A stretch of DNA of 25,837 bases from Seison nebaliae (taxonomy: Eukaryota > Rotifera > Pararotatoria > Seisonacea > Seisonidae). A program made the position numbers and the translations under genes. Below, one piece after another: positions 8,530 to 18,149 of this stretch. The DNA lies in assembly GCA_023231475.1 (NCBI GenBank), contig JALJEE010001642.1, positions 1-25,837 of the forward strand. Reading direction: 5' to 3'. The notes beneath the pieces are model-generated. The model saw only the letters and a program-made list of their open reading frames with translations. It was not told the origin of the DNA and did no database searches. Every line of letters begins with the position of its first letter. Position 1 is the first letter of the stretch.

Positions 8530-10539
8530 TTAACGTCTACGACAAAATATTGGACAATTTCTTTTTACAATCTCTTTTCGACATTCGCCAACATCCACAT
8601 TCGAACAATCGTCATTTTGATCTGAAAAAGAAATTATTCGAAACGTGAAAGTAAAAATGAAAGATGAACCTCGATCAACATAACGATCTAAACGACAACC
8701 ACATTTTTTCGGACAATAATAGAAAACTTCTTTCGTCATACAATTCTCATTATTATTGGCGAGGAATCGACACATAACATGATCTTCCATCGAACAATAA
8801 TCTTCTTCTTCCATATGCATGATATCTGGAAATTGATGGAATAATGAAGGAATTAAGGATTGAGTTAACCTTTACAACCGGTATATGGATTTCCTACACT
8901 ACCAATTCTACATGAACATGAATATCCACCTGGATTATTTTTACAATTGGCATTACAACCACATTGTTCCTCTCTCGAATCACATTCATTTATATCTGAG
9001 AAGAAAAATTGAAAGTATTGGAGTTAGGAAAATTTATACCGACACATCCTTGATATGGATTTCCGGTAAAACCGGGACGACAGAAACAAACATTCATTCC
9101 ATCATTCGTCTCTATTGAATCGGCATTACATCCACATTCCTTCCTTGGTGGCTTCTCTGATGACGTTAAAAAATTAATTTTAAAAAAATTATTAAAAAAA
9201 TAATAAAGAATTAATAAATTTAAAAGAATTTAATAAACCGACACATTGTACTCTGGAATCATCACACCAGCACATGGCATCGCCTTCTTCGAAAGTATCT
9301 CCCCAAGTATATTCACGACCATTTCTGATACATGTTCCACGACATTTCGCTGAACTTTCTCTGGTGATACGATCATAAATCATCGATTGATGAGTGGCAT
9401 TGAAAACGAAAGCGTGATCTGGATCTGACGCTATATCGGACAATTGTTCATGATCAATTCCTTCGCCAACTCGAACGGCAAACATTAAAATTCCCTTAGA
9501 TCGAATGATAGCACCTGAAATGAAAAGGGGGAAATTCTATTGGTCAAATCATCGTAATAAATATAACCGGCTTCACGACTTTGACTGGGATAACTTCGTC
9601 CGTCAGATATCAATATACCAATCTGTCTTCGTCCTTTTATATGTGATTTTCCGAATGAAGATTAAGGGAAACCTGTCGATTTCTGTTTGGAGAACATTTC
9701 GATCATATCTCTTATTGGATCGATGACTACCGTTCCTCCTGGTTGCATATATCGAATGGAACTAATTGCTCGTTCTACTGCTCCTGGAGTTTGACTATCC
9801 GTTAATCGATGAACAACTCTCGATGCTTCTTTATAAGCAACGATACCAAATCTGTAATAATAATATTTGATATTGATAATAATATCCATAATAAATATAA
9901 TTAATGATAATTATTCAAATTTAACCGATAATCATTTTCACTAATAATGAATCGTTTTGCCAAATTCATGGCGAAATTAACTGATTCTTTGAAATATTTA
10001 TTATTTATCGATCCAGATTCATCAATCACTAAAATGATATCAGCAGTTGATGGACAACCTATGGAAGGAATTAGAATAATCATTCACTTTTTTAAATTGA
10101 ATATTAAACAGAGTTCACAGCCACATTTGATCGGAGTCAACATATGAGTTTGACAAGAATTGGCTTGAGAGCCTTTACATGGACAAGTGGCTTGTACACA
10201 AATTGAGGGATGACGTGAATGACATACTTTGCCAGGACAGCCACATTGACCGGAACCGAAACCTACTCCAGTCGCTTGACCATAATAAGAGCCACCGAGA
10301 ACTGATAACGGGACTGAATGTGTGGGCGGTTTAGGTCTGTAGTTCTTAGTTGGTTCATAAATATCTTGGAAAATAATGAGAAAATTAGTACAAGAAAATT
10401 CCTCTTTTTAAATTTATCTCAAGTGAGAAAATTTACCCAAATTGTTTAGTAATAAAAAAATTGTAATTGTTTGATTAGTAAAGAAAAGACAATTAATTAA
10501 GAATCGGAAAAGCTTCTTTCGAATGTTAATATAAAACAT
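8530..10539 (-). CDS. secreted vWA-EGF-ShKT protein, 10 exons, 500 aa
   Basis: Exons (descending): 10539-10437, 10364-10110, 10058-9926, 9851-9673, 9633-9568, 9514-9239, 9156-9040, 8995-8870, 8825-8670, 8621-8530; all phases agree. Exon 1 encodes a basic start and a hydrophobic leader (RFLINCLFFTNQTITIFLLL). Exon 2 is cysteine-rich (CGCPGKVC...CPCKG...CGC). A von Willebrand A domain follows (~126-290) with the MIDAS residues present: DESGS (132-136), T204 and D234. After a Cys-containing segment come an EGF-like repeat (~344-375), a calcium-binding-type EGF (DINEC start, ~377-417) and two ShKT six-cysteine modules (~425-462, ~473-500). Eight of nine introns are phase 1, typical of shuffled extracellular modules. 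It is likely an extracellular-matrix or cuticle adhesion protein of the matrilin/vWA type. The exact ligand is unknown. ShKT modules are common in nematodes, cnidarians and many invertebrates. Confidence 0.88.
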
Positions 10540-10608
10540 TTATAATACCGAAATTCATTTTGTTTTCTTAAGATGAGCAGAATAAGCGATAATTAGTAGG
10601 AATAGAAA

Positions 10609-10971
10609 CTATAATGGATAAGTACCCCATTCATGACTAGATGGTACAATACGCGGAACGAATTTCGAAATTGGCAAAGACTCAGCTCTTGATGAGAAAA
10701 TGCCTAAATGGAGTAATAGAAGAAGAGAATATAAATTTCCGATGATAAATTAGAGAATAGTAGGTAAAAATTCATTTAATCGAACATCAATTTCTCTAAA
10801 GCTTTATCTAATTTAATTCTGATCTTTTACCATTCGTGGTATCTTTTGGAAATAAAAGACGTTGACGACGATGACGCATCAACTCCATCCATTTGGGCCA
10901 GAACTTCACCGTCAACCGACCTATTTTCGTAATAAAAATTTTTGAATTAAACATCTATCTAAACTCGCCAT
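10609..10971 (-). CDS. 63-residue protein, three exons, possible microtubule-inner-protein-like
   Basis: Exons 10971-10965, 10920-10831 and 10703-10609 join in phase. They encode MASRLTVKFWPKWMELMRHR (residues 1-20), then RQRLLFPKDTTNGIFSSRAE (21-40), then SLPISKFVPRIVPSSHEWGT (41-60), then YPL and stop. The first intron is 44 nt and starts GTT. The second is 127 nt and starts GTA. The product is basic and aromatic, with no signal peptide or membrane segment. I do not recognise it. The tail (VPR, five to seven residues, WGTY) loosely recalls the PR...WG motifs of small cilium microtubule inner proteins such as Flattop. With AK8 and TMEM249 nearby that is attractive but only an inference. The gene ends 70 bases before the ATG of the vWA gene on the same strand. 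The 7-nt first coding exon makes the 5' end uncertain. Confidence 0.5.
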
Positions 10972-11028
10972 GTTTATTAACTCTCCTACCTATACATCTG
11001 TCACTTTCTATTTCGATTTAAGAAGAAG

Positions 11029-11302
11029 ATGAAAAAGAACAACCAAAAGAGAGAGAAAGTTGTGGGAAAAACAGATGAATTGAAATCAAGTCAACTTACT
11101 ATGCGGATGATACTGAAGGTTTTTCGAATGAGTTCGAAACGCATCTGCATTCGTCTTATAATAGACGGCATGGACGTTCGGACCAACAAAAGATTGTTTA
11201 GCTACATCTTTTGCTACGTGTTATTCAATGAAAAGTTTGAAGAAGAAAACTAACGAGGATTCGAATAATATCGCACTTGACGATTATGACCGCCGTTTAT
11301 GA
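11029..11302 (+). CDS. doubtful small split gene, 64 aa
   Basis: A model with exons 11029-11058, 11091-11195 and 11243-11302 reads in one frame. The product is polar and acidic (…STYYADDTEGFSNEFETHLH…, …TNEDSNNIALDDYDRRL). Both introns start GTT as in neighbouring genes, but the first would be only 32 nt, shorter than any other here. Without splicing the frame also stays open for 74 codons to 11253, with a different end. The ATG lies 57 bases from that of the 63-residue gene on the other strand, so a shared promoter is possible. AATAAA occurs at 11336. No family recognised. Confidence 0.27.
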
Positions 11303-13011
11303 CACCTAGAGATGATGAGTTAAGAATTGGTAATTAAATAAACTTGATAGAGAAAGAAGAGAGAAAGAGAGAGATAACTTGTGTTATGCGAGACATGTTT
11401 ATAGCCAACACGTAGTAGTTGGTGAGATTCTGTGAGCGAGAAACTGAAAAGAAAGAATTGAAGAAAACTCAACCGTTGACAATGAAAGATAGTAGTGTAA
11501 AAAAGATCAGATGTAAGGAATCTTTACGAAATGATTGCATAATTTTGACGAAGAATCTTTATGAAGAAATGAAGATATTGAATTTGATTTTTCTATTCTG
11601 ATTCCAGTTATCTTTTAAGAAATGAGATGGATGATCGTTATCAGACGATTGCATATTCTCAAAAATAGACATGACAAAAGATGATAGAATTACGTAAAGT
11701 TGCCGATGGTCCACCGAATGATAGATGGTGGGAGGATGCAGATGAAGAGACTGGATGAAGTTATAGAAGATTAACGATAAGCAGGAGTGTTTGATGGATT
11801 ATTTGACGATTTCTTATTTGTTTATCCAACTTAATGAATAAGAATAGAGATAAAACCGTAAGATAGACTCGTTCTAAACGGACGATCTGTTCCTCTTTTT
11901 AATAACCTTGGTTGAGATGCGAACATGGAAAACGAACATAAAGATTATTGTGATGCAACATCACATTGCTGGACTATAAACTTCACAAATGATATGAAGC
12001 AATAAGATTAATTCAAGAATTACTCTTCCATTCTTTTATTTCAATGTCATTTCTATTACATTCGATCATGTTCTAGTCGAAGTTGTCGGTGGAAGCATCA
12101 ACTACGTACAAACTGAACGCTAATAATCAATAAATACATATTTGTCTATCTATTCCTCTTCATATACTTATCAATCAAACAAGCTGCTTGTAACGTTAAC
12201 AAAAGAGGAGGGGAGGCAGATTAAGAAGATACACAGGAATTCCCAGTTTAAATTTCTTTTGCCAACTTCATCAAAAGTTCTCCCTCAAATCTCTACTTAT
12301 GGTTTCTGTAAGACTGGCGAACAATAACGATAATTGAAGTTCATATTAGAAGGAGGAAATTGAAAACTATATTTAAATTGAGTCGTAAACGAAAGAGTCG
12401 AAGATAAATATTTCCACATCTAAATCAACAATCAGATGAATTCGAAAGGAAAGACGAACATGTGAATGTACGTCACCTTATCACTATCGACAAGTAGTTG
12501 CTTAAAGGAATGTGTAATGAGGAAAAAATTCAACTTCTATCCTCTAATACGAGACTTTCGAACAATGACAAAGTTGATATTCTCACCTCGAATCATGTGG
12601 CGAATTAGCCACAAATTGTTTATCCTTTATCACAAAAGGTTGTTCGTTCATTTACAAATTGAGTAAGTTCTCTCCCTCCATACTGCTCCGCCAACTTTCT
12701 GCTGTTGAATACTGCTCGCTATTTCATTCACAAATTCATCGTCATTGTTATGGTAAAGATTTTTTTTCAATTAAATCAAGGTTAATTTAATGATAAGTTA
12801 ATAAAATAATAAAAATTAATTCGTTAAGTTATTCATTGAGATGACAGCCCAAGATAAATTTAGAATAATAAAAATTTTATAAATAAGATAATTTCGAAAT
12901 AATTTTTCCAAATTCAAATTTTAAGCTTACGAAAAATTGAAAATCATTTTCCCATAAAAATATTCTGTGGTCTCCTTAAGTCATTTAAGTTCGATTTGAC
13001 ATTCGTCCATT
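11303..13011. other. 1.7 kb without a confident gene
   Basis: Several short stretches look coding, but more than one frame looks equally good, so I cannot choose: around 11419-11477 joining 11608-11668, around 11680-11775, and a 32-codon frame near 12510-12610. A purine-rich GAGAAAGAGAGAGA tract lies at about 11350-11375. There is no recognisable transposon domain, tRNA or long repeat. Its right end must hold the promoter or leader of the EPC gene. Confidence 0.4.
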
Positions 13012-15450
13012 ATGAAAACGGGTCGAACGCGTCAAATCGACGTAAATATGCCTATGAGCATTATTTATTCGAAAGACATCGGCGATTTGAATCAGTGCGC
13101 TGCCACAAACGTTATCAGTGTCACCGGCTTGGATAAGAGAGAGGAAGGCGAAGTGCATTTGCAGAATGCACTAAAGTCCCAAGATAGGGGCGGGGCTGCA
13201 CTCGTGAAAATTCCAGTGCCGAAATTCGAAGAAATAAAATCAGACGAATATGATATTTTGTATCCGAAAGTAGTAGAACGGCCAACCGAATTTATTACTT
13301 TAAATACATTTGAATTGGATTCTTTATCGTTAGAATATCATTTGGAAGAAGATGATATCATCTGGTTACATTCGCTCAATTCAGAAACGGTACAAATATC
13401 AGAGATGTTGTTAGAAACGGCATTAGATCAATTGGAACGTCATTGTATAAATCATACGATGGTAATGAGTGAAGCAGAACAATTATTAACATTTCTTCCA
13501 TATCATCTTTTTAAATTAATTTATGATTATTGGTTATCGAAAAGAGAACGACTGAAATTGAGATTAATCAATAAAGCACCAGGACCATTTGCTGATACCA
13601 GATATCAGCCAATCGCTTCCAATGCTCTAGCACAACATTACGAATCAGCCAATCCATATATCGCATTTAGGAAAAGAACGGAAAAAATTCAAACTAGAAA
13701 AAATCAAAAAAATCACGAAATTTATTATGAGAAATTATATTTTCTCATTAAGATGTTAAATGAATTATCCATCATCTGTCAATTGACGGTGGAGAGGGAA
13801 GTGCTCAAACGGAACATATTAATCGACTCCCTTCAACAATTAGAGACGAGAGAAGAATTAAATCGATTTCTTCAAAATCAAGATAAATCTCATGTTTTCT
13901 CTTCATTAATTAATTGTCATTCAATTTCTAATATGGAATTTGAATATCCGATTTATATTGATCAATCTATCAATCCTTTAATGACATCATTAAATGAGAA
14001 AAATAGTATGAATAATTTAATGGAATTGGAGAAGAATCGATCGAAATCATTTCTCTGTTTAATTTCTCCTAATAATTATTCCATATACAATCATCATAAT
14101 GAGAATCGATATCAGATCAATGAAAATCAATATATCGATTTCATGCAATCAATAAATCGGAAGAAACTCCTTCAAGAATGTCTCGACGAATACGAATTGA
14201 CATTACAAGAAATTAGTAAATGTCCAAACAAATCATCAAATCTACCACCGAATCATCATCACAATATTCAAACGGCCAATTTACAGAAACTGGTCAACGG
14301 CGATTATTTTCATAACGAAAAAAAACGGAATTTTATTCAAAATCCCAACGGTCTCTTTCCGAAGAATGTGGAGACATTTAATCGACATTTTCGAATGTTA
14401 CACGTCACTTTCAGGATTTTCGTTGGATATAAATTATTGAAATGTCTCAAATTCATAGTCTCAAACCATTTTTCTGATTCGAAAGTGATTATTGATCTTT
14501 CGAAATTATTTACATATTTCGCACAAACATTACCGAATGGTGAAGAAAAATTTTCGGTGGAATTCCAAAGATTTTGTCTCATTTTAGAGATGTTATTTAA
14601 TACTCCTAATCCGATTCATTTGAACGAATTATGTGAAGATCTCTTACCAGTCATCAATAGTATTTATACGAAAACTTGGAAATTTTCCATGATAATCATC
14701 AATCATCTTACACAGGATAATGTTGGAGAGAATAATAAATTTACTTTTGTTCGTTTACCACAAATTTATTATCATAAACCTATCGAATCGAATGAATTAG
14801 AAAAATCATTACCAGAAAATGGTGAGAAGAAAAAAAAGAATAAACTTTTAATGTTCGTTCGTACTCCGATCACGATTAATCTCCAACCATTAATATCGAG
14901 AACTATACGAAAATATGTTGATAGTTTAATGATCGTCGATCATCGAAGAAAACAGAAAGAGATGATAAAAATGAAAAATTTCGATACAACAATTTCAGAC
15001 AATACGAGAATGATTTCATTACCATCAATGAATGAAATGAGATCGAATAACGAATTCCGTCCTGAATTAAATCAACGTCGATGGATGGATTGGTCGAGTC
15101 GATTTGATGAGGAGAATGAGAAATTGAAAAAGAAGAAAAAAGTGAAAGGTGTGAAAGGAAATAATGTGATAGAAAATCGGATAGATAATCATTTCTATGA
15201 ATTGCCACCAATTCTAAAAGAAATCAAAAAACCCATCACAATTAGCGTAACTAAAGTTTTGTTTTTAAGAATAACACCCACCTGTCAATCACAGACGGAA
15301 CAATCGACTAGTCATCAATTGCAATTGTTTCGGCTCGTTCGTGTCGATTCGAATTGTCAACAGAGAATATCGAGAAATCAGAGAATTAGTCATAAGAGGG
15401 ATGAATATCATTCGATCCATCAACCGATTGACACACTTTTTTATAAATAA
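13012..15450 (+). CDS. EPC1: Enhancer of polycomb homologue (EPC/Epl1), chromatin regulator
   Basis: A single-exon frame of 812 codons. The first ~270 residues match the EPcA domain from the start. The KREEGEVHLQNAL segment (~42-54) corresponds to KEEESEHHLQRAI of vertebrate EPC, followed by IPVPKF (67-72), YDYWLSKR (171-178) and the signature FRKRTEKIQTRKNQKNHE (~219-236), which precedes the YEKL helix. EPC proteins are scaffold subunits of the NuA4/TIP60 histone acetyltransferase complex in the nucleus. The EPcA region binds the catalytic MYST enzyme, ESA1 or TIP60 (family knowledge). The remaining ~540 residues do not look like the usual Q-rich EPC tail: residues ~440-660 are hydrophobic and structured, then KKKK clusters and a basic end. 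An in-frame 48-nt GT..AG stretch (15247-15294) near the end might be an intron. AATAAA at 15491. Confidence 0.85.
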   Translation: MKTGRTRQIDVNMPMSIIYSKDIGDLNQCAATNVISVTGLDKREEGEVHLQNALKSQDRGGAALVKIPVPKFEEIKSDEYDILYPKVVERPTEFITLNTFELDSLSLEYHLEEDDIIWLHSLNSETVQISEMLLETALDQLERHCINHTMVMSEAEQLLTFLPYHLFKLIYDYWLSKRERLKLRLINKAPGPFADTRYQPIASNALAQHYESANPYIAFRKRTEKIQTRKNQKNHEIYYEKLYFLIKMLNELSIICQLTVEREVLKRNILIDSLQQLETREELNRFLQNQDKSHVFSSLINCHSISNMEFEYPIYIDQSINPLMTSLNEKNSMNNLMELEKNRSKSFLCLISPNNYSIYNHHNENRYQINENQYIDFMQSINRKKLLQECLDEYELTLQEISKCPNKSSNLPPNHHHNIQTANLQKLVNGDYFHNEKKRNFIQNPNGLFPKNVETFNRHFRMLHVTFRIFVGYKLLKCLKFIVSNHFSDSKVIIDLSKLFTYFAQTLPNGEEKFSVEFQRFCLILEMLFNTPNPIHLNELCEDLLPVINSIYTKTWKFSMIIINHLTQDNVGENNKFTFVRLPQIYYHKPIESNELEKSLPENGEKKKKNKLLMFVRTPITINLQPLISRTIRKYVDSLMIVDHRRKQKEMIKMKNFDTTISDNTRMISLPSMNEMRSNNEFRPELNQRRWMDWSSRFDEENEKLKKKKKVKGVKGNNVIENRIDNHFYELPPILKEIKKPITISVTKVLFLRITPTCQSQTEQSTSHQLQLFRLVRVDSNCQQRISRNQRISHKRDEYHSIHQPIDTLFYK

Positions 15451-15490
15451 ACTCTCTCTATTCTTCTCTTCTAATCAATAGACCATGTAA

Positions 15491-15496
15491 AATAAA
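15491..15496 (+). promoter_or_regulatory. polyadenylation signal after EPC
   Basis: AATAAA 41 bases after the EPC stop and 80 bases before the next ATG. Confidence 0.5.
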
Positions 15497-15550
15497 GTTC
15501 TGCTTGAGAGGTGAATTATAAATTGAATTTAAAAAAAAAGAAAAAGAAAT

Positions 15551-15575
15551 TTATTATTTTTGTAGTTAGAAAAAA
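15551..15575 (+). promoter_or_regulatory. 3' splice-site-like tract just before an ATG (possible trans-splice acceptor)
   Basis: ttattatttttgtag ends at 15565, 10 bases before the ATG at 15576. It follows a polyadenylation signal of the upstream gene. This is the arrangement of an operon gene boundary processed by spliced-leader trans-splicing, which is inferred only. Confidence 0.35.
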
Positions 15576-16304
15576 ATGAAAGTTTTCGATTATTATAATG
15601 ATATCAGTTTGTATGATAATGAGAAGAATGTTTGTAAGAATTTATTGAGAGATAGTAAAATCATTTGGAATGGAAGAAAATCGATAATAGTTGATGAAGA
15701 CGAAAAACGGTTTCTCCGTCTCATTTCGAAATATTTGAATTTACATTACGAATTAAAACGGGATAATGATGAACGATTAATGGCGAATGTGAAATTTGAA
15801 TATCTTCTCATATTCTTATTCGCGTTAGGAATCATTCCATTCCAGATATTTGTGATTTATGGAAGAATCGGATATTATTGGATGATTCCATTAGGTGGTA
15901 TCATTTCCGTTTTGTGTATTTTTGAATTTATTTATTATGAAATGATTCATTTCCATCGTCTGTCTTATATGCGTCATATACAATATTTGATATACGTTAC
16001 TCAAATTATCAGTTTCATCAATTTATTAGCGACTCTACTTCAATTACTTTCCATTATCACTCACTTACCACTAATTCCATTAGTGTATGAACAACCCTTT
16101 CCAAGAGTGTATGAAAATAAAATGACAAAATTATCACTCTATTTCAAACTACCAATGATCATCATGAAAATTGGTATAGCAGTTTGTCACAATTGTATCG
16201 AGCGTCAATTACATCAAAAGTTCTATAAAGAATTTTATGAGAAATTCGAGAGAATGTGGAAGGAGTTTAGTCACGAATTGTTTAATTTGCGCAAACTGAA
16301 CTAA
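15576..16304 (+). CDS. four-pass membrane protein of unknown family (242 aa)
   Basis: A single-exon gene. Residues 1-70 are polar and probably cytosolic. Four hydrophobic segments follow at about 72-94, 99-122, 136-163 and 188-207. A ~35-residue C-terminal amphipathic, aromatic and charged helix comes last (FYKEFYEKFERMWKEF). The second and third segments are joined by a His- and Tyr-rich loop. I recognise no family. It lies 125 bases after EPC and 131 bases before the next gene, all on the plus strand, and no AATAAA is visible after its stop, so the three may be co-transcribed. The frame is intact with codon use like its neighbours, so I consider it real. Confidence 0.65.
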   Translation: MKVFDYYNDISLYDNEKNVCKNLLRDSKIIWNGRKSIIVDEDEKRFLRLISKYLNLHYELKRDNDERLMANVKFEYLLIFLFALGIIPFQIFVIYGRIGYYWMIPLGGIISVLCIFEFIYYEMIHFHRLSYMRHIQYLIYVTQIISFINLLATLLQLLSIITHLPLIPLVYEQPFPRVYENKMTKLSLYFKLPMIIMKIGIAVCHNCIERQLHQKFYKEFYEKFERMWKEFSHELFNLRKLN

Positions 16305-16435
16305 AATATCATTTGTTTCAATTTGAGAGAACTTTCCAATTTCCCACTTTTGTTCGTTTACTTTTTTTTTTCCGTCGAATTGTTCATAACGTTATTTGTT
16401 GATTTCAAAGGCGAATTTTGAAAAATTTGAAAAAA

Positions 16436-18016
16436 ATGGGAACTCGATCGAAAATTCGAAGAAATCGAATTAATCGAAATAATAATCAAATGACGTTGGG
16501 AGATGACGAGAGATTAATGGACGATATTGGCAAATGTTTAAATTTCAAATAATTTCAAACAATTTCAAATTTTTCAAATTTAGTATCCAATTTAATAGAC
16601 AATGTGGCGAGGAAGAAAGTGAATGACGGTCCGAATAATGACGACGATTTAATCACATTGTCTGAGAGTACGATCGATGAGATTTGTCGTTTGAATGAGA
16701 AAATCCATCGAAAGTATCAAACGAAAGGTTTGACCAGTTCCAATAATTCCCGATTGCTACGAAGACGAAATAGACCGATCGTGTCACTCCGACCAAAAAC
16801 GAAAGAAACTGATCGAGATACGGTCGATATATTGAAAGATTATATCGATCGGAACGACATAATTCCTGAATTATCATCAGTACTTTCAACTGCTTTCCAT
16901 GCACACAAATCTCAAGAATATGGTTCTGGTGAAGGTAAGAAAGGAAAGAGAAATTCTTATTCAAATCGATCTAATTCGGTTGAAAGAAATCATGAATTTT
17001 GTAATACTATTGACGATGCTGTCGAAAGACAATCGAATGGATCGACAAATTATGAATACTCCCCTTCACCCAACAATCAATCTCCGAGTTATTCGCCTGA
17101 TAAATTTGAGAGAGAATCAGCAGAAAATGATGAAAATGCCGTCAATTTCGAACAATCGAATGACACGATCGTTTTTACCACAAATGATTATCATCAATCA
17201 CCACCAAATCCTGATTATAATTTCGAAAGCGAATTCAATGTCAATGTTGGTAATTCGGATTTGGATTTGACACAAATGGCAAAGACTAAACGTCTACGGA
17301 CACAATCGAAAGAATCATCGAAAAGGTCATCAAACAGATCACAGGGACATATGTCCGTCTCTCCAGTGACTACCGTCAGTAGCGAGAGTGCTGAACAACA
17401 ACAACAACAACAACGTAGTCAAGTTTATGCTATGAACGGATATATCGCTGACGAACGTTTTGGACAAGCGAATGACAAACGGAATTTGAATGAATTTTTT
17501 AATGCAACTTTTGGAAAAAATAATCGACAATCTCATCAAGTCGCTGCTAAATCAATCGAGAAGGAAGTGAAAGAATTGAGAGAAACGACCGCTAGACAAC
17601 AATATGTGTTAGGGAGTAATAATTGTAAATCACGTTCAAAAACAAATGTGGTCGATTTGAATTTGGAAACACAATCAATCGCTAAGAAAAAAGTAACGAT
17701 CAAAGAACCGATGGAAAAAGAAAAAAAGAAATCTTTTAGTAATTTCCTTTACGTCATTTTTCTAAAAATCTGTGTGTTCGCTTCTTATTTACCACCAATC
17801 TTACTTTGGAATATATTTCGAAAGAAAGACAATAAATTAAACGAGCCTACGGAACGAGTACGAAACGTTCAACGAAATTCATTTAGGAGGACGTTTATCT
17901 CGTTTTTACGTCACATGTCAAAATTGATATTAATTGGAATTGTATTACTCTATTATTGTCGATTCATATTTTATATGGTTCCCTCACCAAAAATCTACGG
18001 AAAACGGTTATGGTAA
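16436..18016 (+). CDS. low-complexity protein with two C-terminal membrane segments (510 aa)
   Basis: Exon 1 is 16436-16535 and exon 2 is 16584-18016. They join across a 48-nt GTT...AG intron, giving ...DDERLMDDIG K LSNLIDNVARKK.... The GTG at 16604 is therefore an internal codon. Residues 1-~420 are polar, with many Ser, Asn, Gln, Glu and Lys, SPS/SPD motifs and a six-Gln run, and are probably disordered. Two hydrophobic segments follow (~432-455 and ~486-506), separated by a basic loop. It ends IYGKRLW. I do not recognise it. A long disordered head with membrane segments at the tail would fit a nuclear-envelope or ER protein, but no LEM or KASH signature is visible. AATAAA at 18068. It converges with AK8, their stops 133 bases apart. 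Confidence 0.7.
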
Positions 18017-18067
18017 TTTGAAAGAGAAGAAATTATTTCACCATAGAATTTTCTTTTGTTTGAGAAA

Positions 18068-18073
18068 AATAAA
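18068..18073 (+). promoter_or_regulatory. polyadenylation signal
   Basis: AATAAA about 50 bases after the stop at 18016, in the short gap between two convergent genes. Confidence 0.5.
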
Positions 18074-18149
18074 ATTTATTAGATTATTTTTTTAATTTAT
18101 TAGATTATTTTTTAAATAAATAAATTAATTTTTTTTTTAGTTTTAATTT

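Noticed and set aside
10365-10625. Joining the exons at 10626-10971 to the vWA gene as its 5' exons
   Set aside because: Phases permit it, but it needs a 261-nt intron and removes the leader. The vWA gene has its own ATG at 10539 with a hydrophobic leader and a 72-nt intron, and the upstream exons have a natural stop at 10609.
11370-11780. A small split gene built from 11419-11477, 11608-11668 or 11680-11775
   Set aside because: Several frames and joins look equally plausible, so no model can be supported without transcripts.
16604-18016. Start of the low-complexity gene at GTG 16604
   Set aside because: The frame continues upstream through a 48-nt intron to an ATG at 16436, so GTG is an internal valine codon.
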